This document shows positions 47,378 through 56,670 of a stretch of 64,000 nucleotides of DNA, one piece after another. The DNA is from Cupriavidus taiwanensis (lineage in GTDB: Bacteria; Pseudomonadota; Gammaproteobacteria; Burkholderiales; Burkholderiaceae): contig NZ_LT977070.1 of assembly GCF_900250075.1 (NCBI RefSeq), positions 1,814,603 to 1,878,602 of the forward strand. Direction: 5' to 3'. The first letter of the stretch is position 1; every line of letters begins with the position of its first letter. A program made the translations under genes and the position numbers. The notes under the pieces were generated by a model. It was given only the letters and a program-made list of their open reading frames with translations. It was not told the DNA's origin and searched no databases.

Positions 47378-48361
47378 ATGCAACGCCGCCACTTCCTCGC
47401 CCGCGCCGGCATCGCCGCCGCCACCGCGGCCCTCGGCCTTGCCGCCATGCCCGCCCAGGCCCAGGCCGACAAGTTCCCGCAGCGCCCGATCCGGCTGGTG
47501 ATCGGCTACACCGCCGGCGGCTCCACGGATATCCCGTTCCGCGTGCTGGCCGACAACGCCTCGAAGATCCTGGGCCAGCCGGTGATCGTCGAGAACAAGC
47601 CCGGTGCCGGCGGCGTGCTGCCGGCGCAGCTGATGCAGAGCACCGCGCCGGACGGCTACACGCTGGCGCAGGTGGCCATGCCGGTCTATCGCCTGCCGTA
47701 CACCACCAAGATCAACTGGGATCCGGTCAAGGACCTGAGCTACATCATCAACCTGGCCGGCTATTCGTTCGGCCTGGTGGTGCCGGCCGATTCGCCGATC
47801 AAGACCATGCAGGAGTACATTGCCTACGCCAAGGCCAACCCGGGCAAGCTGACCTACGGCTCGCCGGGCTCGATGACGACGCTGCACCTGACCATGGAAG
47901 AACTGGCCATGAAGCAGGGCGTGCAGTTCTCGCACATCCCCTACAAGGGCAATTCGGAATCGATGCAGGCGCTGCTGGGCGGCCACGTGATGTCGGTGGC
48001 CGACACGCCGGCGTGGGCGCCGTACGTGGAGCAGGGCAAGCTGCGCCTGCTGTCGACCTGGGGCGAGAAGCGCTCGGCGCGCTTCCCCAACGTGCCGACG
48101 CTGAAGGAACTTGGCATGGGCATCGTGCAGACCTCGCCGTTCGGCCTGGTCGCGCCCAAGGGCACCGACCCGAAGATCGTGCAGAAGCTGCATGACGCCT
48201 TCAAGAAGGCCATGGAAATGCCCAACTACCGCGAGTCGCTGGCCAAGTTCGACATGGAGCCGTTCTATCTGAACAGCCAGCAGTACGCGCAGTTCGCGGC
48301 GGAAACCGTCAAGAAGGAAAAGGCGATCATCGAAAAGCTCGGGCTGGCCAAGCCGCAGTAA
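47378..48361 (+). CDS. Bug-family periplasmic solute receptor (tripartite tricarboxylate transporter type)
   Basis: 327 residues. Signal peptide with twin-arginine-like start (MQRRHFLARAGIAAATAALGLAA, cleaved near AQAQA). Bug/TctC landmarks: FPQRPIRLVIGYTAGGSTDIPFRVLAD, VENKPGAGGVLPAQLM, DGYTLAQ and KLTYGSPGSMTTLHLTME. Binds organic acids in the periplasm. No TctA/TctB membrane genes are near, as for most of the many Bug receptors in this genus, so it must use a shared permease or act as a sensor. AGGAGAC site. Confidence 0.93.
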   Translation: MQRRHFLARAGIAAATAALGLAAMPAQAQADKFPQRPIRLVIGYTAGGSTDIPFRVLADNASKILGQPVIVENKPGAGGVLPAQLMQSTAPDGYTLAQVAMPVYRLPYTTKINWDPVKDLSYIINLAGYSFGLVVPADSPIKTMQEYIAYAKANPGKLTYGSPGSMTTLHLTMEELAMKQGVQFSHIPYKGNSESMQALLGGHVMSVADTPAWAPYVEQGKLRLLSTWGEKRSARFPNVPTLKELGMGIVQTSPFGLVAPKGTDPKIVQKLHDAFKKAMEMPNYRESLAKFDMEPFYLNSQQYAQFAAETVKKEKAIIEKLGLAKPQ

Positions 48362-48484
48362 GCCCGCGCTGATCCACCGCCTCGCATGCATCCAGGCCGC
48401 CGCGCCTGCCGGCTCCGCGCCGGCGGGTACGGCGGCCTGATGTCTTTCCAGCGTTCCAGAACAACCAACAAGGAGACCACGTCA

Positions 48485-48922
48485 ATGGCCAAAGAGGAGT
48501 TCCGCCACACCATCCCGCTGCGCGTGCGCTGGTCCGAAGTCGATCCGCAATCGATCGTCTTCAATGCGCACTACCTGACGTATTGCGATATCTGCGTGAC
48601 GGAGTACTGGCGTGCGCTGGGGATCCGCTATCCCGAGGACGTATTGCACGCGCACGGCGTCGATATCTTCGTGGTCAAGTCCACGCTCGAGTATCACGCA
48701 TCGGCGCGCTTTGACGATGAGCTGGAACTGCGCGGGCGCATGGCGCGGCTGGGGCGGTCCAGCATGCTGTTCCGGGTGGAGATGTATCGAGGCGACGAGC
48801 ACCTGATCACCGGTGAAATCGTCTATGTGTGCGCGGACCCGGCGACGCAGAAGTCGGCGTCGATCCCGGGGGTAGTGCGAGAGATTATCGAGGGGTATGA
48901 GGTGGTGAAGCCGGCGGGGTAA
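48485..48922 (+). CDS. acyl-CoA thioesterase, 4HBT family
   Basis: 145 residues of the 4-hydroxybenzoyl-CoA thioesterase/YbgC class. Active-site segment VRWSEVDPQSIVFNAHYLTYCDICVTEYWRAL, with Asp in the SEVDPQxIVFNAHY position; FVVKSTLEYHASARFDDELELRGR is the central strand region. It closes the plus-strand catabolic run. An AAGGAGACC site lies nine bases before the ATG at 48485. Confidence 0.92.
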   Translation: MAKEEFRHTIPLRVRWSEVDPQSIVFNAHYLTYCDICVTEYWRALGIRYPEDVLHAHGVDIFVVKSTLEYHASARFDDELELRGRMARLGRSSMLFRVEMYRGDEHLITGEIVYVCADPATQKSASIPGVVREIIEGYEVVKPAG

Positions 48923-48959
48923 GGGTTCGCAAGAATCCTCCAAATCCCGCTTGTTTTCT

Positions 48960-48989
48960 CCCCTCTCCCGCAAGCAAGCGGGAGAGGGG
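48960..48989. repeat. palindromic dispersed repeat, copy 2
   Basis: Same arms as at 30123-30148 (CCCCTCTCCCGC and GCGGGAGAGGGG) around AAGCAA, and the same flank GTTTTCT. Placed between the convergent thioesterase and denD genes. Confidence 0.8.
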
Positions 48990-49039
48990 ACCGGCGCTCA
49001 GCAACTGAATAGGCAGTCGCCATGGCGGCGCGGCGAAGC

Positions 49040-50026
49040 TTACTTGCCCACTCCCGCATCTTCCATATAAGCCCGGATCACCGCATCAAAGCTGGCATCG
49101 CTCTCGAACCCCAGCGACAAGGCCCGTTCGGCATTCCACGCCGCCGGCCACGTGCCGACGATCTTCTCGATGCGCTCCTCGCGTTCCCACGTCACGAGGT
49201 CCGCCACCGCATCGCCGGCCACGCGGCGCAGCGCATCGACCATGCCCGCCGCCGTCACCGACACCCCCGGCAGGTTGATGACGCGGCGGTTGCCCAGCCG
49301 TTCGCCGGCCAGTTCGATGCCGTTGACCAGCGCGGCAACCGCCGCGCGCGGCGACAACAGCCACAGCTTCGTCTCCGGCGCCACCGGGCAGTTCGCTGCG
49401 ACGCCCGACAGCGGCTCGCGGATGATGCCGCTGGCGAACGACGAGGCCGCCGCATTGGGCTTGCCCGGACGCACGCTGATGGTCGGCAGGCGCAGCACGC
49501 GGCCGTCGACGAAGCCGCGGCGGCTGTAGTCCGACAGCAGCAGTTCGCCGATGGCCTTCTGCACGCCGTACGACGATTGCGGGTTCAGCGCGGTGTCGTC
49601 CTGCACCACCGGCGGCAGTTCGCCGCCATAGACCGCGACCGAGCTGGTGAACAGCACGCGCGGCTTGTGGCCCAGCTCGCGGCAGGTTTCGAGCAGCGCG
49701 CGCGAGGCGTCGAGGTTGACGCGCATGCCGAGGTCGAAATCCGCCTCCGCCTGGCCGCTGACCACGGCGGCGAGGTGGAACACCGCACCGGTGTCCTGGT
49801 CGATGGCCTGGCGTAGCACCGCCGGGTCGGACAGGTCGCCTGTCACCACGCGTACGCGCCCATTGTCCAGGCCTTGGTCGAGGCCTTGCGGCGCGACCAC
49901 GTCGAGCAGCGTCAGGCGCTCGAAGGCAACGGCCTTGCCGTCCAGGTTCAGGGTGCCGCGTTGCAGCAGCAGGCGGGCGAGTTGCAGGCCAAGGAAGCCG
50001 GCGCCGCCGGTAATCAGTACGTTCAT
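49040..50026 (-). CDS. denD: D-erythronate dehydrogenase
   Basis: NAD-dependent oxidation of D-erythronate to 2-oxo-tetronate, first step of its catabolism. 328 residues, extended SDR. TGGAGFLGLQLA cofactor loop; HLAAVVSGQAEADFDLGMRVN; catalytic SSVAVYGGELPPVVQDD and SSYGVQKAIGELL (Tyr-xxx-Lys). LRLPTISVRPGKPNAAASSFASGIIREPLSG is characteristic of DenD. The ATG at 50026 begins MNVLITGGAG; a TTG further up is less plausible. It is last in the tetronate cluster, 27 bp after otnI. Confidence 0.92.
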   Translation of the reverse strand: MNVLITGGAGFLGLQLARLLLQRGTLNLDGKAVAFERLTLLDVVAPQGLDQGLDNGRVRVVTGDLSDPAVLRQAIDQDTGAVFHLAAVVSGQAEADFDLGMRVNLDASRALLETCRELGHKPRVLFTSSVAVYGGELPPVVQDDTALNPQSSYGVQKAIGELLLSDYSRRGFVDGRVLRLPTISVRPGKPNAAASSFASGIIREPLSGVAANCPVAPETKLWLLSPRAAVAALVNGIELAGERLGNRRVINLPGVSVTAAGMVDALRRVAGDAVADLVTWEREERIEKIVGTWPAAWNAERALSLGFESDASFDAVIRAYMEDAGVGK

Positions 50027-50053
50027 GGCAAGAGATCTGTGGTGGTTCTGCAA

Positions 50054-50836
50054 TCAGCGGCCGAGGTAGGGCTTGAGCCAGCCCAGTCCTTCGGACGTGC
50101 CGGCGCGCGGACGGTATTCGCAACCGATCCAGCCCGTATAGCCGAGCGAGTCGATCAGGTCGAACAGGTACGGGTAGTTCAGCTCGCCCAGGTCCGGCTC
50201 ATGGCGCTCGGGCACGCCGGCGATCTGGATATGGCCGATGCCGGCGATGTCGCGCCTGAGCTTCATCGCGATATCGCCCTCGACGATCTGGCAGTGGTAG
50301 CAGTCGAACTGCACCTTCAGGTTGGCCGCGCCGACCTCCTTGCAGATCGCCTGCGCGTCGTCCTGGCGGTTCAGGAAATAGCCCGGCATGTCGCGCGTGT
50401 TGATCGGCTCCAGCACGATGGTCACGCCCTGCGCGGCGGCCTCCTGCGCGGCGAAAGCGACGTTTTCCAGGTAGGTGGCGCGGTAGCGCGCGCGTTCGGC
50501 ATCGGCCGGTACCAGCCCTGCCATCACGTGCACGCGGTCATTGCCGATCACGCCGGCGTATTCCAGCGCGCGCCCGACGGCATCGCGGAATTCCGCCTCG
50601 CGCCCCGGCAGCGAGGCCAGGCCGCGCTCGCCCGCTGCCCAGTCACCCGGCGGGGCATTGAACAGCGCCTGGGCGAGACCGTTCGCGTCGAGGCGCGCGC
50701 GCAGCTCGGCGGCGGGGTGCTCGTACGGGAACAGGTACTCCACCGCCTGGAAGCCGTCCGCCGCGGCAGCGGCGAAGCGATCCAGGAACGCGTGCTCGTG
50801 GTACATCATCGAGAGATTTGCGGCGAAGCGCGGCAT
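50054..50836 (-). CDS. otnI: 2-oxo-tetronate isomerase
   Basis: Interconverts 2-oxo- and 3-oxo-tetronate so that the erythronate product enters the kinase step. 260 residues, hydroxypyruvate isomerase (Hyi) TIM-barrel fold. Begins [21 protein letters not shown]; metal-site motifs are [15 protein letters not shown] (Glu), QFDCYHCQI (Asp/His), [14 protein letters not shown] and [11 protein letters not shown] (Glu). Hyi and OtnI are close relatives; the presence of denD, otnK and otnC decides for OtnI. Confidence 0.93.
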   Translation of the reverse strand: MPRFAANLSMMYHEHAFLDRFAAAAADGFQAVEYLFPYEHPAAELRARLDANGLAQALFNAPPGDWAAGERGLASLPGREAEFRDAVGRALEYAGVIGNDRVHVMAGLVPADAERARYRATYLENVAFAAQEAAAQGVTIVLEPINTRDMPGYFLNRQDDAQAICKEVGAANLKVQFDCYHCQIVEGDIAMKLRRDIAGIGHIQIAGVPERHEPDLGELNYPYLFDLIDSLGYTGWIGCEYRPRAGTSEGLGWLKPYLGR

Positions 50837-50901
50837 GGGAACTCCAGAGCGTAGGACGAAGCCGGCCCGGTCGCGATCAGCGCGACCGGACCGGCCGGAT
50901 A

Positions 50902-52266
50902 TCAGCGATTGACCAGTTTAGCCGGCGTCAGCCACACCAGCACGGCGCCGACCACCAGGATCGCGGACAGCACGTACATCGGCAGCTGCGTGCTGTGCGT
51001 CAGGTCCTTGAGCGCGCCGACCATGTATGGCGACACGAACCCGGCCAGGTTGCCGACCGAGTTCACCACGGCAATGCCGGAAGCGGCGGCAATGCCGGAC
51101 AGGAACGCGGTGGGCAGCGACCAGAACAGCGGCGCGCAGGTCAGCACCCCGGCGGCGGCCAGCGACAGCGCGGCGATCGACACGGTCGTATTGTTGGTGA
51201 ACGAGGCGGCAATGGCAAAGCCCACCGCACCCATCAGCGCCGGCACGATCAGGTGCCAGCGGCGCTCCTGGCGCGCGTCGGCGCTGTGGCCGAGGATGTT
51301 CATGACGACGATGGCGCAGATGAACGGGATCGCCGACAGCAGGCCGATCTTCAGGTTGCCGGTGACGCCGCTGGCCTTGACCAGCGTGGGCATCCAGAAC
51401 GTCAGCGCGTACTGGCCGGTGACGAAGCAGAAGTAGATCAGGCACATCCACCACACCCGGCGGTCGCTGAACACGGCGCCCAGCGAATGCCCGTGCGCCT
51501 GGCCGGCGGCGGCGCCGGCCTTCTGCTGGTCTTCGTCGATATTGCGCTTGAGCACGCGCTTTTCATCGGCGCTGAGCCACGGGGCCTTGTCGATGCCATC
51601 GCGCAGCACGAAGATCGTTACCACGCCGATCACCAGCGCGGGCAGGGCTTCGAGCAGGAACATCCATTGCCAGCCGCTCATGCCATGGGTGCCGTTGAAG
51701 GCGTCCATGATCCAGCCCGACAGCGGGTTGCCGAACATGCCGGCAACCGGGATGCCCGACATGAACAGCGCGATCATCTTGGCGCGCCGGTTGGCCGGGT
51801 ACCAGTAGGTCAGGTACAGGATCACGCCGGGGTAGAAGCCCGCCTCGGCCAGGCCGAGCAGGAAGCGCATCACGTAGAACTGCGTCGGCGTCTTCACGAA
51901 CAGGAACAGCGCCGAGATGATGCCCCACGTGATCATGATGCGGGCGATCCAGATGCGCGCGCCGATCTTGTGCATCAGCAGGTTGCTGGGCACCTCGAAC
52001 AGGAAGTAGCCGATGAAGAACAGGCCGGCGCCCAGGCCGAACACGGTCTCGGAGAAGGCCAGGTCCTGGCCCATCTGCAGCTTGGCAAAGCCGACGTTGA
52101 CGCGGTCGAGGTAGGCGACCACGTAGCACAGCATCAGGAACGGCATGATGCGCCAGAACACCTTGCTGTAGGCGCGTTTCTCGATCTGGGTGTCGGTGTC
52201 GAGCCGGGCGTTGCCGCCCAGGCTGTCGAAGGCGGGCACGCTGGCCGCCGGTTGGTTGGAAGGCAT
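50902..52266 (-). CDS. MFS transporter, anion:cation symporter family (tetronate uptake)
   Basis: 454 residues, twelve transmembrane segments. N-terminal [38 protein letters not shown] is the mark of the ACS family that carries sugar acids and aromatic acids. [29 protein letters not shown] and [20 protein letters not shown] follow. Within the tetronate cluster it is the only carrier, so L-threonate/D-erythronate proton symport is the likely job. The start MPSNQ at 52266 is chosen by homology-like length. Confidence 0.9.
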   Translation of the reverse strand: MPSNQPAASVPAFDSLGGNARLDTDTQIEKRAYSKVFWRIMPFLMLCYVVAYLDRVNVGFAKLQMGQDLAFSETVFGLGAGLFFIGYFLFEVPSNLLMHKIGARIWIARIMITWGIISALFLFVKTPTQFYVMRFLLGLAEAGFYPGVILYLTYWYPANRRAKMIALFMSGIPVAGMFGNPLSGWIMDAFNGTHGMSGWQWMFLLEALPALVIGVVTIFVLRDGIDKAPWLSADEKRVLKRNIDEDQQKAGAAAGQAHGHSLGAVFSDRRVWWMCLIYFCFVTGQYALTFWMPTLVKASGVTGNLKIGLLSAIPFICAIVVMNILGHSADARQERRWHLIVPALMGAVGFAIAASFTNNTTVSIAALSLAAAGVLTCAPLFWSLPTAFLSGIAAASGIAVVNSVGNLAGFVSPYMVGALKDLTHSTQLPMYVLSAILVVGAVLVWLTPAKLVNR

Positions 52267-52414
52267 CGGTGGTCTCCGGGTAGGGTCAGTCTGGTCTAGT
52301 AATGTGTGCCGGCTATGCGAAGCGCAGGCATGCGCGTGCCCCGCACGGTGGCCGCAAGGCAACCGCGCCGGTCAGATCCGTATGGCCGTGTCAGTCGGAA
52401 AAAAGAGGGCTGTG

Positions 52415-53068
52415 CTACCAGCGCGCCTGGAAGGCGTCGCGCAACTCAGCCAGTGCGCCGTCGGGCAGCGCCGCGCGGGCGGCGAAGCCCGGCGTGTCCT
52501 TCATCATCATCCATAGCTTGGCGGTCTCCTCCAGTTCTTCCAGCGCGAACGCGGCGCGCGAGACGCTGGACTCCCACACCACCGGCCCCAGGCGCTCCAG
52601 CAGCACGCCGCGCACCTGCGCGGCCAGCGTGGCCACGCGCGCGGCGACCGCGGGATCGCCGGGCCGGTGATAGGGAATCAGCGGGATATGGCCGACCTTC
52701 ATCACGTAATACGGCGTGAGTGGCGGCAGTACGTCGTCGGGTTGCCAGACCCCGGCGAGCGTCAGGGCCACGAGGTGAGTCGAGTGCGTATGCACCACGG
52801 CGTGCGCCCCGGGGTTGTTGTCATAGATCGCGCGATGCAGTGTCAGCGTCTTGGATGGCTTGTCGCCCGAGACCCAGCTGCCGTCGGCGGCGACCTTGGC
52901 GACCGCGGCCGGATCCATCATGCCCAGGCAGGCATCGGTCGGGGTGATCAGCCAGCCATCGTCCAGCCGCGCGCTGATGTTGCCGGCCGAGCCGACGGTA
53001 TAGCCGCGCTGGTAGAGGCTGGCGCCGATGCGGCAGATCTCTTCGCGCAGCTTGCTTTCGGTGCTCAT
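52415..53068 (-). CDS. otnC: 3-oxo-tetronate 4-phosphate decarboxylase
   Basis: Decarboxylates 3-oxo-tetronate 4-phosphate to dihydroxyacetone phosphate. 217 residues, class II aldolase fold. SAGNISARLDDGWLITPTDACLG is the phosphate-binding loop; metal ligands are in AVVHTHSTHLVALTL (His-x-His); GPVVWESSVSRAAFALEELEETAKLW lies near the end. ATG at 53068 shares one base with the otnK stop, so both are made together. Other class II aldolases (fuculose, ribulose) lack the otnK partner. Confidence 0.94.
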   Translation of the reverse strand: MSTESKLREEICRIGASLYQRGYTVGSAGNISARLDDGWLITPTDACLGMMDPAAVAKVAADGSWVSGDKPSKTLTLHRAIYDNNPGAHAVVHTHSTHLVALTLAGVWQPDDVLPPLTPYYVMKVGHIPLIPYHRPGDPAVAARVATLAAQVRGVLLERLGPVVWESSVSRAAFALEELEETAKLWMMMKDTPGFAARAALPDGALAELRDAFQARW

Positions 53069-54339
53069 CACTCGGCTCCCAGCTGGCGCAGCGCTTCGTC
53101 GAAGAAGTCCGGGCCGCCGAAATTGCCCGACTTGAGCGCCAGCGCCAGCGGCGTGGCGCCGAGCGTGACCGTGGCCGGCACACCCGGAGCGATCTGTGTG
53201 CCGATACGCAGCGCGCGGACGTTCAGCGCCTGTACCACGGCGCCCGAGGTCTCGCCGCCGGCGACGACAAAGCGGCGCGTGCCACGTGCGAGCAGGCCGG
53301 CCGCAACGGTGGCCAGGCATTGCTCGACCAGGTGGCCGGCACGCTCGACGCCCAGTTCGGCCTGCACGGCCTTGACCTCGTCGGGGCTGGAGGTGGCGTA
53401 GACCAGCACCGGCTCGTCGTGCGAGGCGGCGAAGTCCAGCGCGGCGTCGGCCACGGCTTCGCCGCGCGCCAGCGCGAGCGGGTCGATGCGCAGCGCCGGG
53501 CGGCCTTGCTCCAGCCAGCGCGCCACTTGCCCGTTGGTCGCGCGCGAGGCGCTGCCGGCCAGCACCACGCCGGGGCCGTCGATGGCCGGCACCGCGTCGG
53601 CGTCGGCGCGCTGCGGCAGCAGGCCGGCGCGGCGGAAGTTCTCGGGCAGGCCCAGCGCGATGCCGGAGCCGCCGGTGATCAGCGGCAGCCCGGCGCACGC
53701 CTCGCCCAGCGTAAGCAGGTCGGCGTCGGAGACGGCATCGGCAATTGCCATGCGTACACCCTCGCCGCGCAGCGCGGCGATGCGCCCGGCCGTGGCCTGC
53801 GCCCCGCGCGCGACCGCGTCATGGCGCAGCAGCCCAACCTTGTGCTTGCTCTGGCGCTGCAGCACGCGCACCAGGTTGGCATCGGTCATCGGCGTCAGCG
53901 GATGGTGCTCCATGCCCGATTCGTTCAGCAGCGCGTCGCCGACGAACAGGTGACCGCGGAAAATGGTGCGGCCGTTCTCGGGGAAGGCCGGGCAGGCGAT
54001 GGTGAAGTCGCTGTCCAGCGCCGCCAGCAGGGCCTCGGCCACCGGGCCGATATTGCCGGCGTCGGTCGAATCGAAGGTGGAGCAGTACTTGAAGACGAAC
54101 TGGCGGCAGCCCTGCGCGCGCAGCCATTGCAGCGCGGCCAGCGACTCGGCCACGGCCTGGGCCGCGGGCACGGTGCGCGACTTGAGTGCGACCACCACGG
54201 CGTCGGCGCTGCCGATATCGGCCATGGATGCGGGCACGCCGATGGTCTGCACGGTGCGCATGCCATTGCGCACCAGCGTGTTGGCGAGGTCGGTGGCGCC
54301 GGTAAAGTCGTCGGCGATACAGCCCAGGAGCGCGGTCAT
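53068..54339 (-). CDS. otnK: 3-oxo-tetronate kinase
   Basis: Phosphorylates 3-oxo-tetronate at C4 with ATP. 423 residues of the four-carbon acid sugar kinase (DUF1537) family: N-terminal LGCIADDFTGATDLANTLVRNG (substrate site), FKYCSTFDSTDAGNIGP and, in the C-terminal nucleotide domain, VVLAGSASRATNGQV and RRFVVAGGETSGAVVQAL. Gene order regulator-ltnD-otnK-otnC is the same as in described tetronate operons. Confidence 0.95.
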   Translation of the reverse strand: MTALLGCIADDFTGATDLANTLVRNGMRTVQTIGVPASMADIGSADAVVVALKSRTVPAAQAVAESLAALQWLRAQGCRQFVFKYCSTFDSTDAGNIGPVAEALLAALDSDFTIACPAFPENGRTIFRGHLFVGDALLNESGMEHHPLTPMTDANLVRVLQRQSKHKVGLLRHDAVARGAQATAGRIAALRGEGVRMAIADAVSDADLLTLGEACAGLPLITGGSGIALGLPENFRRAGLLPQRADADAVPAIDGPGVVLAGSASRATNGQVARWLEQGRPALRIDPLALARGEAVADAALDFAASHDEPVLVYATSSPDEVKAVQAELGVERAGHLVEQCLATVAAGLLARGTRRFVVAGGETSGAVVQALNVRALRIGTQIAPGVPATVTLGATPLALALKSGNFGGPDFFDEALRQLGAE

Positions 54340-54351
54340 GGTCGGTGCTCC

Positions 54352-55245
54352 TTATTCGGCCTTGCCCGGCAGTTCGATGCCCGGGAAGATCTTGATCACG
54401 GCCGAATCGTCTTCGCCGCCGTGGCCGGCGGTGGAGGCCATCATGAACATCTGGTGCGCCGCGGCCGACAGCGGCAGCGGGAATTTGCTGGTGCGCGCGG
54501 TGTCGAGCACCATGCCCAGGTCCTTGACGAAGATGTCGACCGCCGACAGGGGGGTGTAGTCGCCCTTCAGGATATGCGGCACGCGGTTCTCGAACATCCA
54601 CGAGTTGCCGGCGCTGTGCGTGATCACGTCATAGAGCGCGTCCGGGTCCACGCCTTCGCGCAGGCCCAGCGCCATCGCCTCGGCCGCGGCGGCGATATGC
54701 ACGCCGGCCAGCAGCTGGTTGATGATCTTGACCTTGGAGCCGGCGCCGTGCGCGGCGCCCAGGCGGTAGACCTTGCCGGCGATGGCGGCCAGCACGTCCT
54801 CGGCCAGCGCGTAGGCTTCGGCGGGGCCCGAGGTCATCATGGTCATTTCGCCGCTGGCGGCGCGCGCGGCACCGCCGGAGACCGGCGCGTCCAGCATCAG
54901 CAGGCCTTTTTCGGCGAGGCGCTGTCCCAAGGTCCCGGCAAAGCCCGGCGGCACCGTGGCGCTGGCGATCACCAGCTTGCCCGGCTGCATCGACGCCACG
55001 GCACCGTCGGCGCCGAACAGCACGGCCTCGGTCTGCTGCGCATTGACCACCAGCGTCAGCACCACGTCGCAGCGGCTGCCCAGCTCGGCGGGCGAGGCGC
55101 ACGGCACGCCGCCGGCATCGGCAAAGCGCTGCAGCACTTCGGCACGCAGGTCGCAGGCGTGCACGTTGAAACCGGCCCGCAGCAGCGACTGCGCGACACC
55201 AAAGCCCATGGCACCAAGGCCGATGACGCCGATATTCCTGGACAT
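54352..55245 (-). CDS. ltnD: L-threonate dehydrogenase
   Basis: NAD-dependent oxidation of L-threonate to 2-oxo-tetronate. 297 residues, 3-hydroxyisobutyrate dehydrogenase family. NAD site VIGLGAMGFGVAQSLLRAG; substrate loop MLDAPVSGGAARAASGEMTMM; catalytic Lys in GAGSKVKIINQLLAGVHIAAAAEAM; and DALYDVITHSAGNSWMFENRVPHIL. With denD also present, the cluster should use both L-threonate and D-erythronate. The ATG at 55245 is preceded by GGGAG. Confidence 0.94.
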   Translation of the reverse strand: MSRNIGVIGLGAMGFGVAQSLLRAGFNVHACDLRAEVLQRFADAGGVPCASPAELGSRCDVVLTLVVNAQQTEAVLFGADGAVASMQPGKLVIASATVPPGFAGTLGQRLAEKGLLMLDAPVSGGAARAASGEMTMMTSGPAEAYALAEDVLAAIAGKVYRLGAAHGAGSKVKIINQLLAGVHIAAAAEAMALGLREGVDPDALYDVITHSAGNSWMFENRVPHILKGDYTPLSAVDIFVKDLGMVLDTARTSKFPLPLSAAAHQMFMMASTAGHGGEDDSAVIKIFPGIELPGKAE

Positions 55246-55294
55246 AGGGACTCCCTGAAACAGATACGGATGATTCGATGCTTGCGACGGCGCG

Positions 55295-56047
55295 TCAGTT
55301 GGTGGCGCCGTGCGTCGCGCCGCTCTCGTCTGCGCCCAGTTGCGCCAGCCGGTGCGCGGCGTTGTACATGTGGTTCTGCGCGGCATTGCGCGCGGCCAGC
55401 GGGTCGCCGGCGCGGATCGCGGCGACGATGGCCTGGTGTTCCTCGCGCACCTGGCGCGAAAAGTCCGCGCGGCGCGCTTCGTTGGTGCGGGTCACGCGCG
55501 TGGCGGCTTCCAGGTACTGGCTCAGGAATTCCAGCGTCTTGAGGAAATAAGGATTGCCGGTCGCTTCGGCGATGGCGCGGTGAAAGCCCACGTCCTCGGC
55601 GACGCCGTCGCCGCCCTGCGCCACCACCTCGTCGAGGCGGGCCAGCGCGGCGTCGATCGCCGCCATCGAGGCATCGGTGCGGCGCCGGGCCGCCTGCGCG
55701 GCCACCTCGGCCTCGATCGCGCGGCGCAGCTCGACGATCTGCAGCACCGCTTCGAGCGTACCGGTGTCGGTGTAGTCGATGCGCAGCGGCCGGATGCCGG
55801 CCTGCAGCGTCACGAACACGCCGCTGCCCTGGCGCGACTCGACCACGCCTTCGTATTTCAGCCGGGAGATGGCCTCGCGCACCACGGTGCGGCTGACGCC
55901 GAACTCTTCGGACAGCACCGCCTCGGTGGGCAGCTTGTCGCCGCGGGCGAAGGCGCCGCTCTGGATCTTGTCCAGCAGCTGTTCGGCGACGTTGTCAGTC
56001 AGGGCGCGGGCAGGGACTTTCTGGAACACGGCAGCTTTCCCGGTCAT
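55295..56047 (-). CDS. GntR/FadR-family transcription regulator of the tetronate cluster
   Basis: 250 residues. The winged helix (about 14-80) reads TDNVAEQLLDKIQSGAFARGDKLPTEAVLSEEFGVSRTVVREAISRLKYEGVVESRQGSGVFVT, a textbook GntR start. The C-terminal FCD domain holds the metal/ligand residues, with VGFHRAIAEATGN, QVREEHQAIVAAIRAGD and AAQNHMYNA. It is first of the minus-strand cluster, 49 bp before ltnD, and probably responds to a sugar acid. Its own promoter region carries a possible operator. Confidence 0.93.
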   Translation of the reverse strand: MTGKAAVFQKVPARALTDNVAEQLLDKIQSGAFARGDKLPTEAVLSEEFGVSRTVVREAISRLKYEGVVESRQGSGVFVTLQAGIRPLRIDYTDTGTLEAVLQIVELRRAIEAEVAAQAARRRTDASMAAIDAALARLDEVVAQGGDGVAEDVGFHRAIAEATGNPYFLKTLEFLSQYLEAATRVTRTNEARRADFSRQVREEHQAIVAAIRAGDPLAARNAAQNHMYNAAHRLAQLGADESGATHGATN

Positions 56048-56054
56048 TCGGTAA

Positions 56055-56076
56055 TCAGGTCATCATACAAATTTGC
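56055..56076 (-). promoter_or_regulatory. candidate promoter and operator of the tetronate regulator
   Basis: On the minus strand, TTTGTATGATGACCTGAT includes TATGAT (-10) 15 bp before the start codon; TTGTATGAT resembles half-sites of sugar-acid GntR regulators. The -35 is weak and the dyad is incomplete. Confidence 0.35.
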
Positions 56077-56223
56077 TATGCGGCTGCCGACCCCAGGTAA
56101 ACCCTGATATGGTGCATTTCATGCCGGTCCCGTGCGCCCACTGCTCCATATTGGGGCGGCTGCGGTGGGGGCGGGGCTGGCGTATCATTGGCGCCCGCAT
56201 TGCCACTTGCCCGTTTTGACGCC

Positions 56224-56652
56224 ATGCCCACCACCGTCCTGATCTGCCCCTGGTCCGAAGCCCGCGAGCGTGCGCGCGCCATCCGCTACACCGTCTTTGT
56301 CGAAGAGCAGGGCGTGCCGGTGGAACTGGAATGGGACGAATGGGACGAGCCCAGCTGGCATGCGCTGGCGCTGGACGAGGATGGCACGCCGCTGGCCACC
56401 GGCCGGCTTCTGCCCGACGGCCATATCGGCCGCATGGCCGTGCTGAAGCCGGCGCGCGGCAGCGGCGTCGGCGCGCTGGTGCTGGAGGCGCTGATGCGCA
56501 AGGCGGAACAGCTGGGTTATCCGGAACTGGTGCTCAACGCGCAGACCCACGCGGCGCCGTTCTATGCGCGCGTGGGCTTCGAGCAGGTGGGGCCGGAATT
56601 CGAAGAGGCGGGCATCCCGCACGTGGAGATGCGCAAGCGCCTGCGGCGATAA
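56224..56652 (+). CDS. GNAT-family N-acetyltransferase (YjcF/ElaA-like)
   Basis: 142 residues. YTVFVEEQGVPVELEWDEWD at the N-terminus is typical of the ElaA/YjcF subset. The acetyl-CoA P-loop is GRMAVLKPARGSGVGALVLEALMRKAEQLG, followed by LVLNAQTHAAPFYARVGFEQVGPEFEEAGIPHVEM. Substrate unknown; relatives acetylate small amines or proteins. Alone on its strand, convergent with the NRDE gene. Confidence 0.9.
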   Translation: MPTTVLICPWSEARERARAIRYTVFVEEQGVPVELEWDEWDEPSWHALALDEDGTPLATGRLLPDGHIGRMAVLKPARGSGVGALVLEALMRKAEQLGYPELVLNAQTHAAPFYARVGFEQVGPEFEEAGIPHVEMRKRLRR

Positions 56653-56670
56653 AGCGGCGGCGCGCGGTGC

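Noticed and set aside
47378..48361. Treating the Bug receptor as part of a local tripartite transporter
   Set aside because: No TctA or TctB membrane genes are within the window; orphan Bug genes are the rule in this genus.
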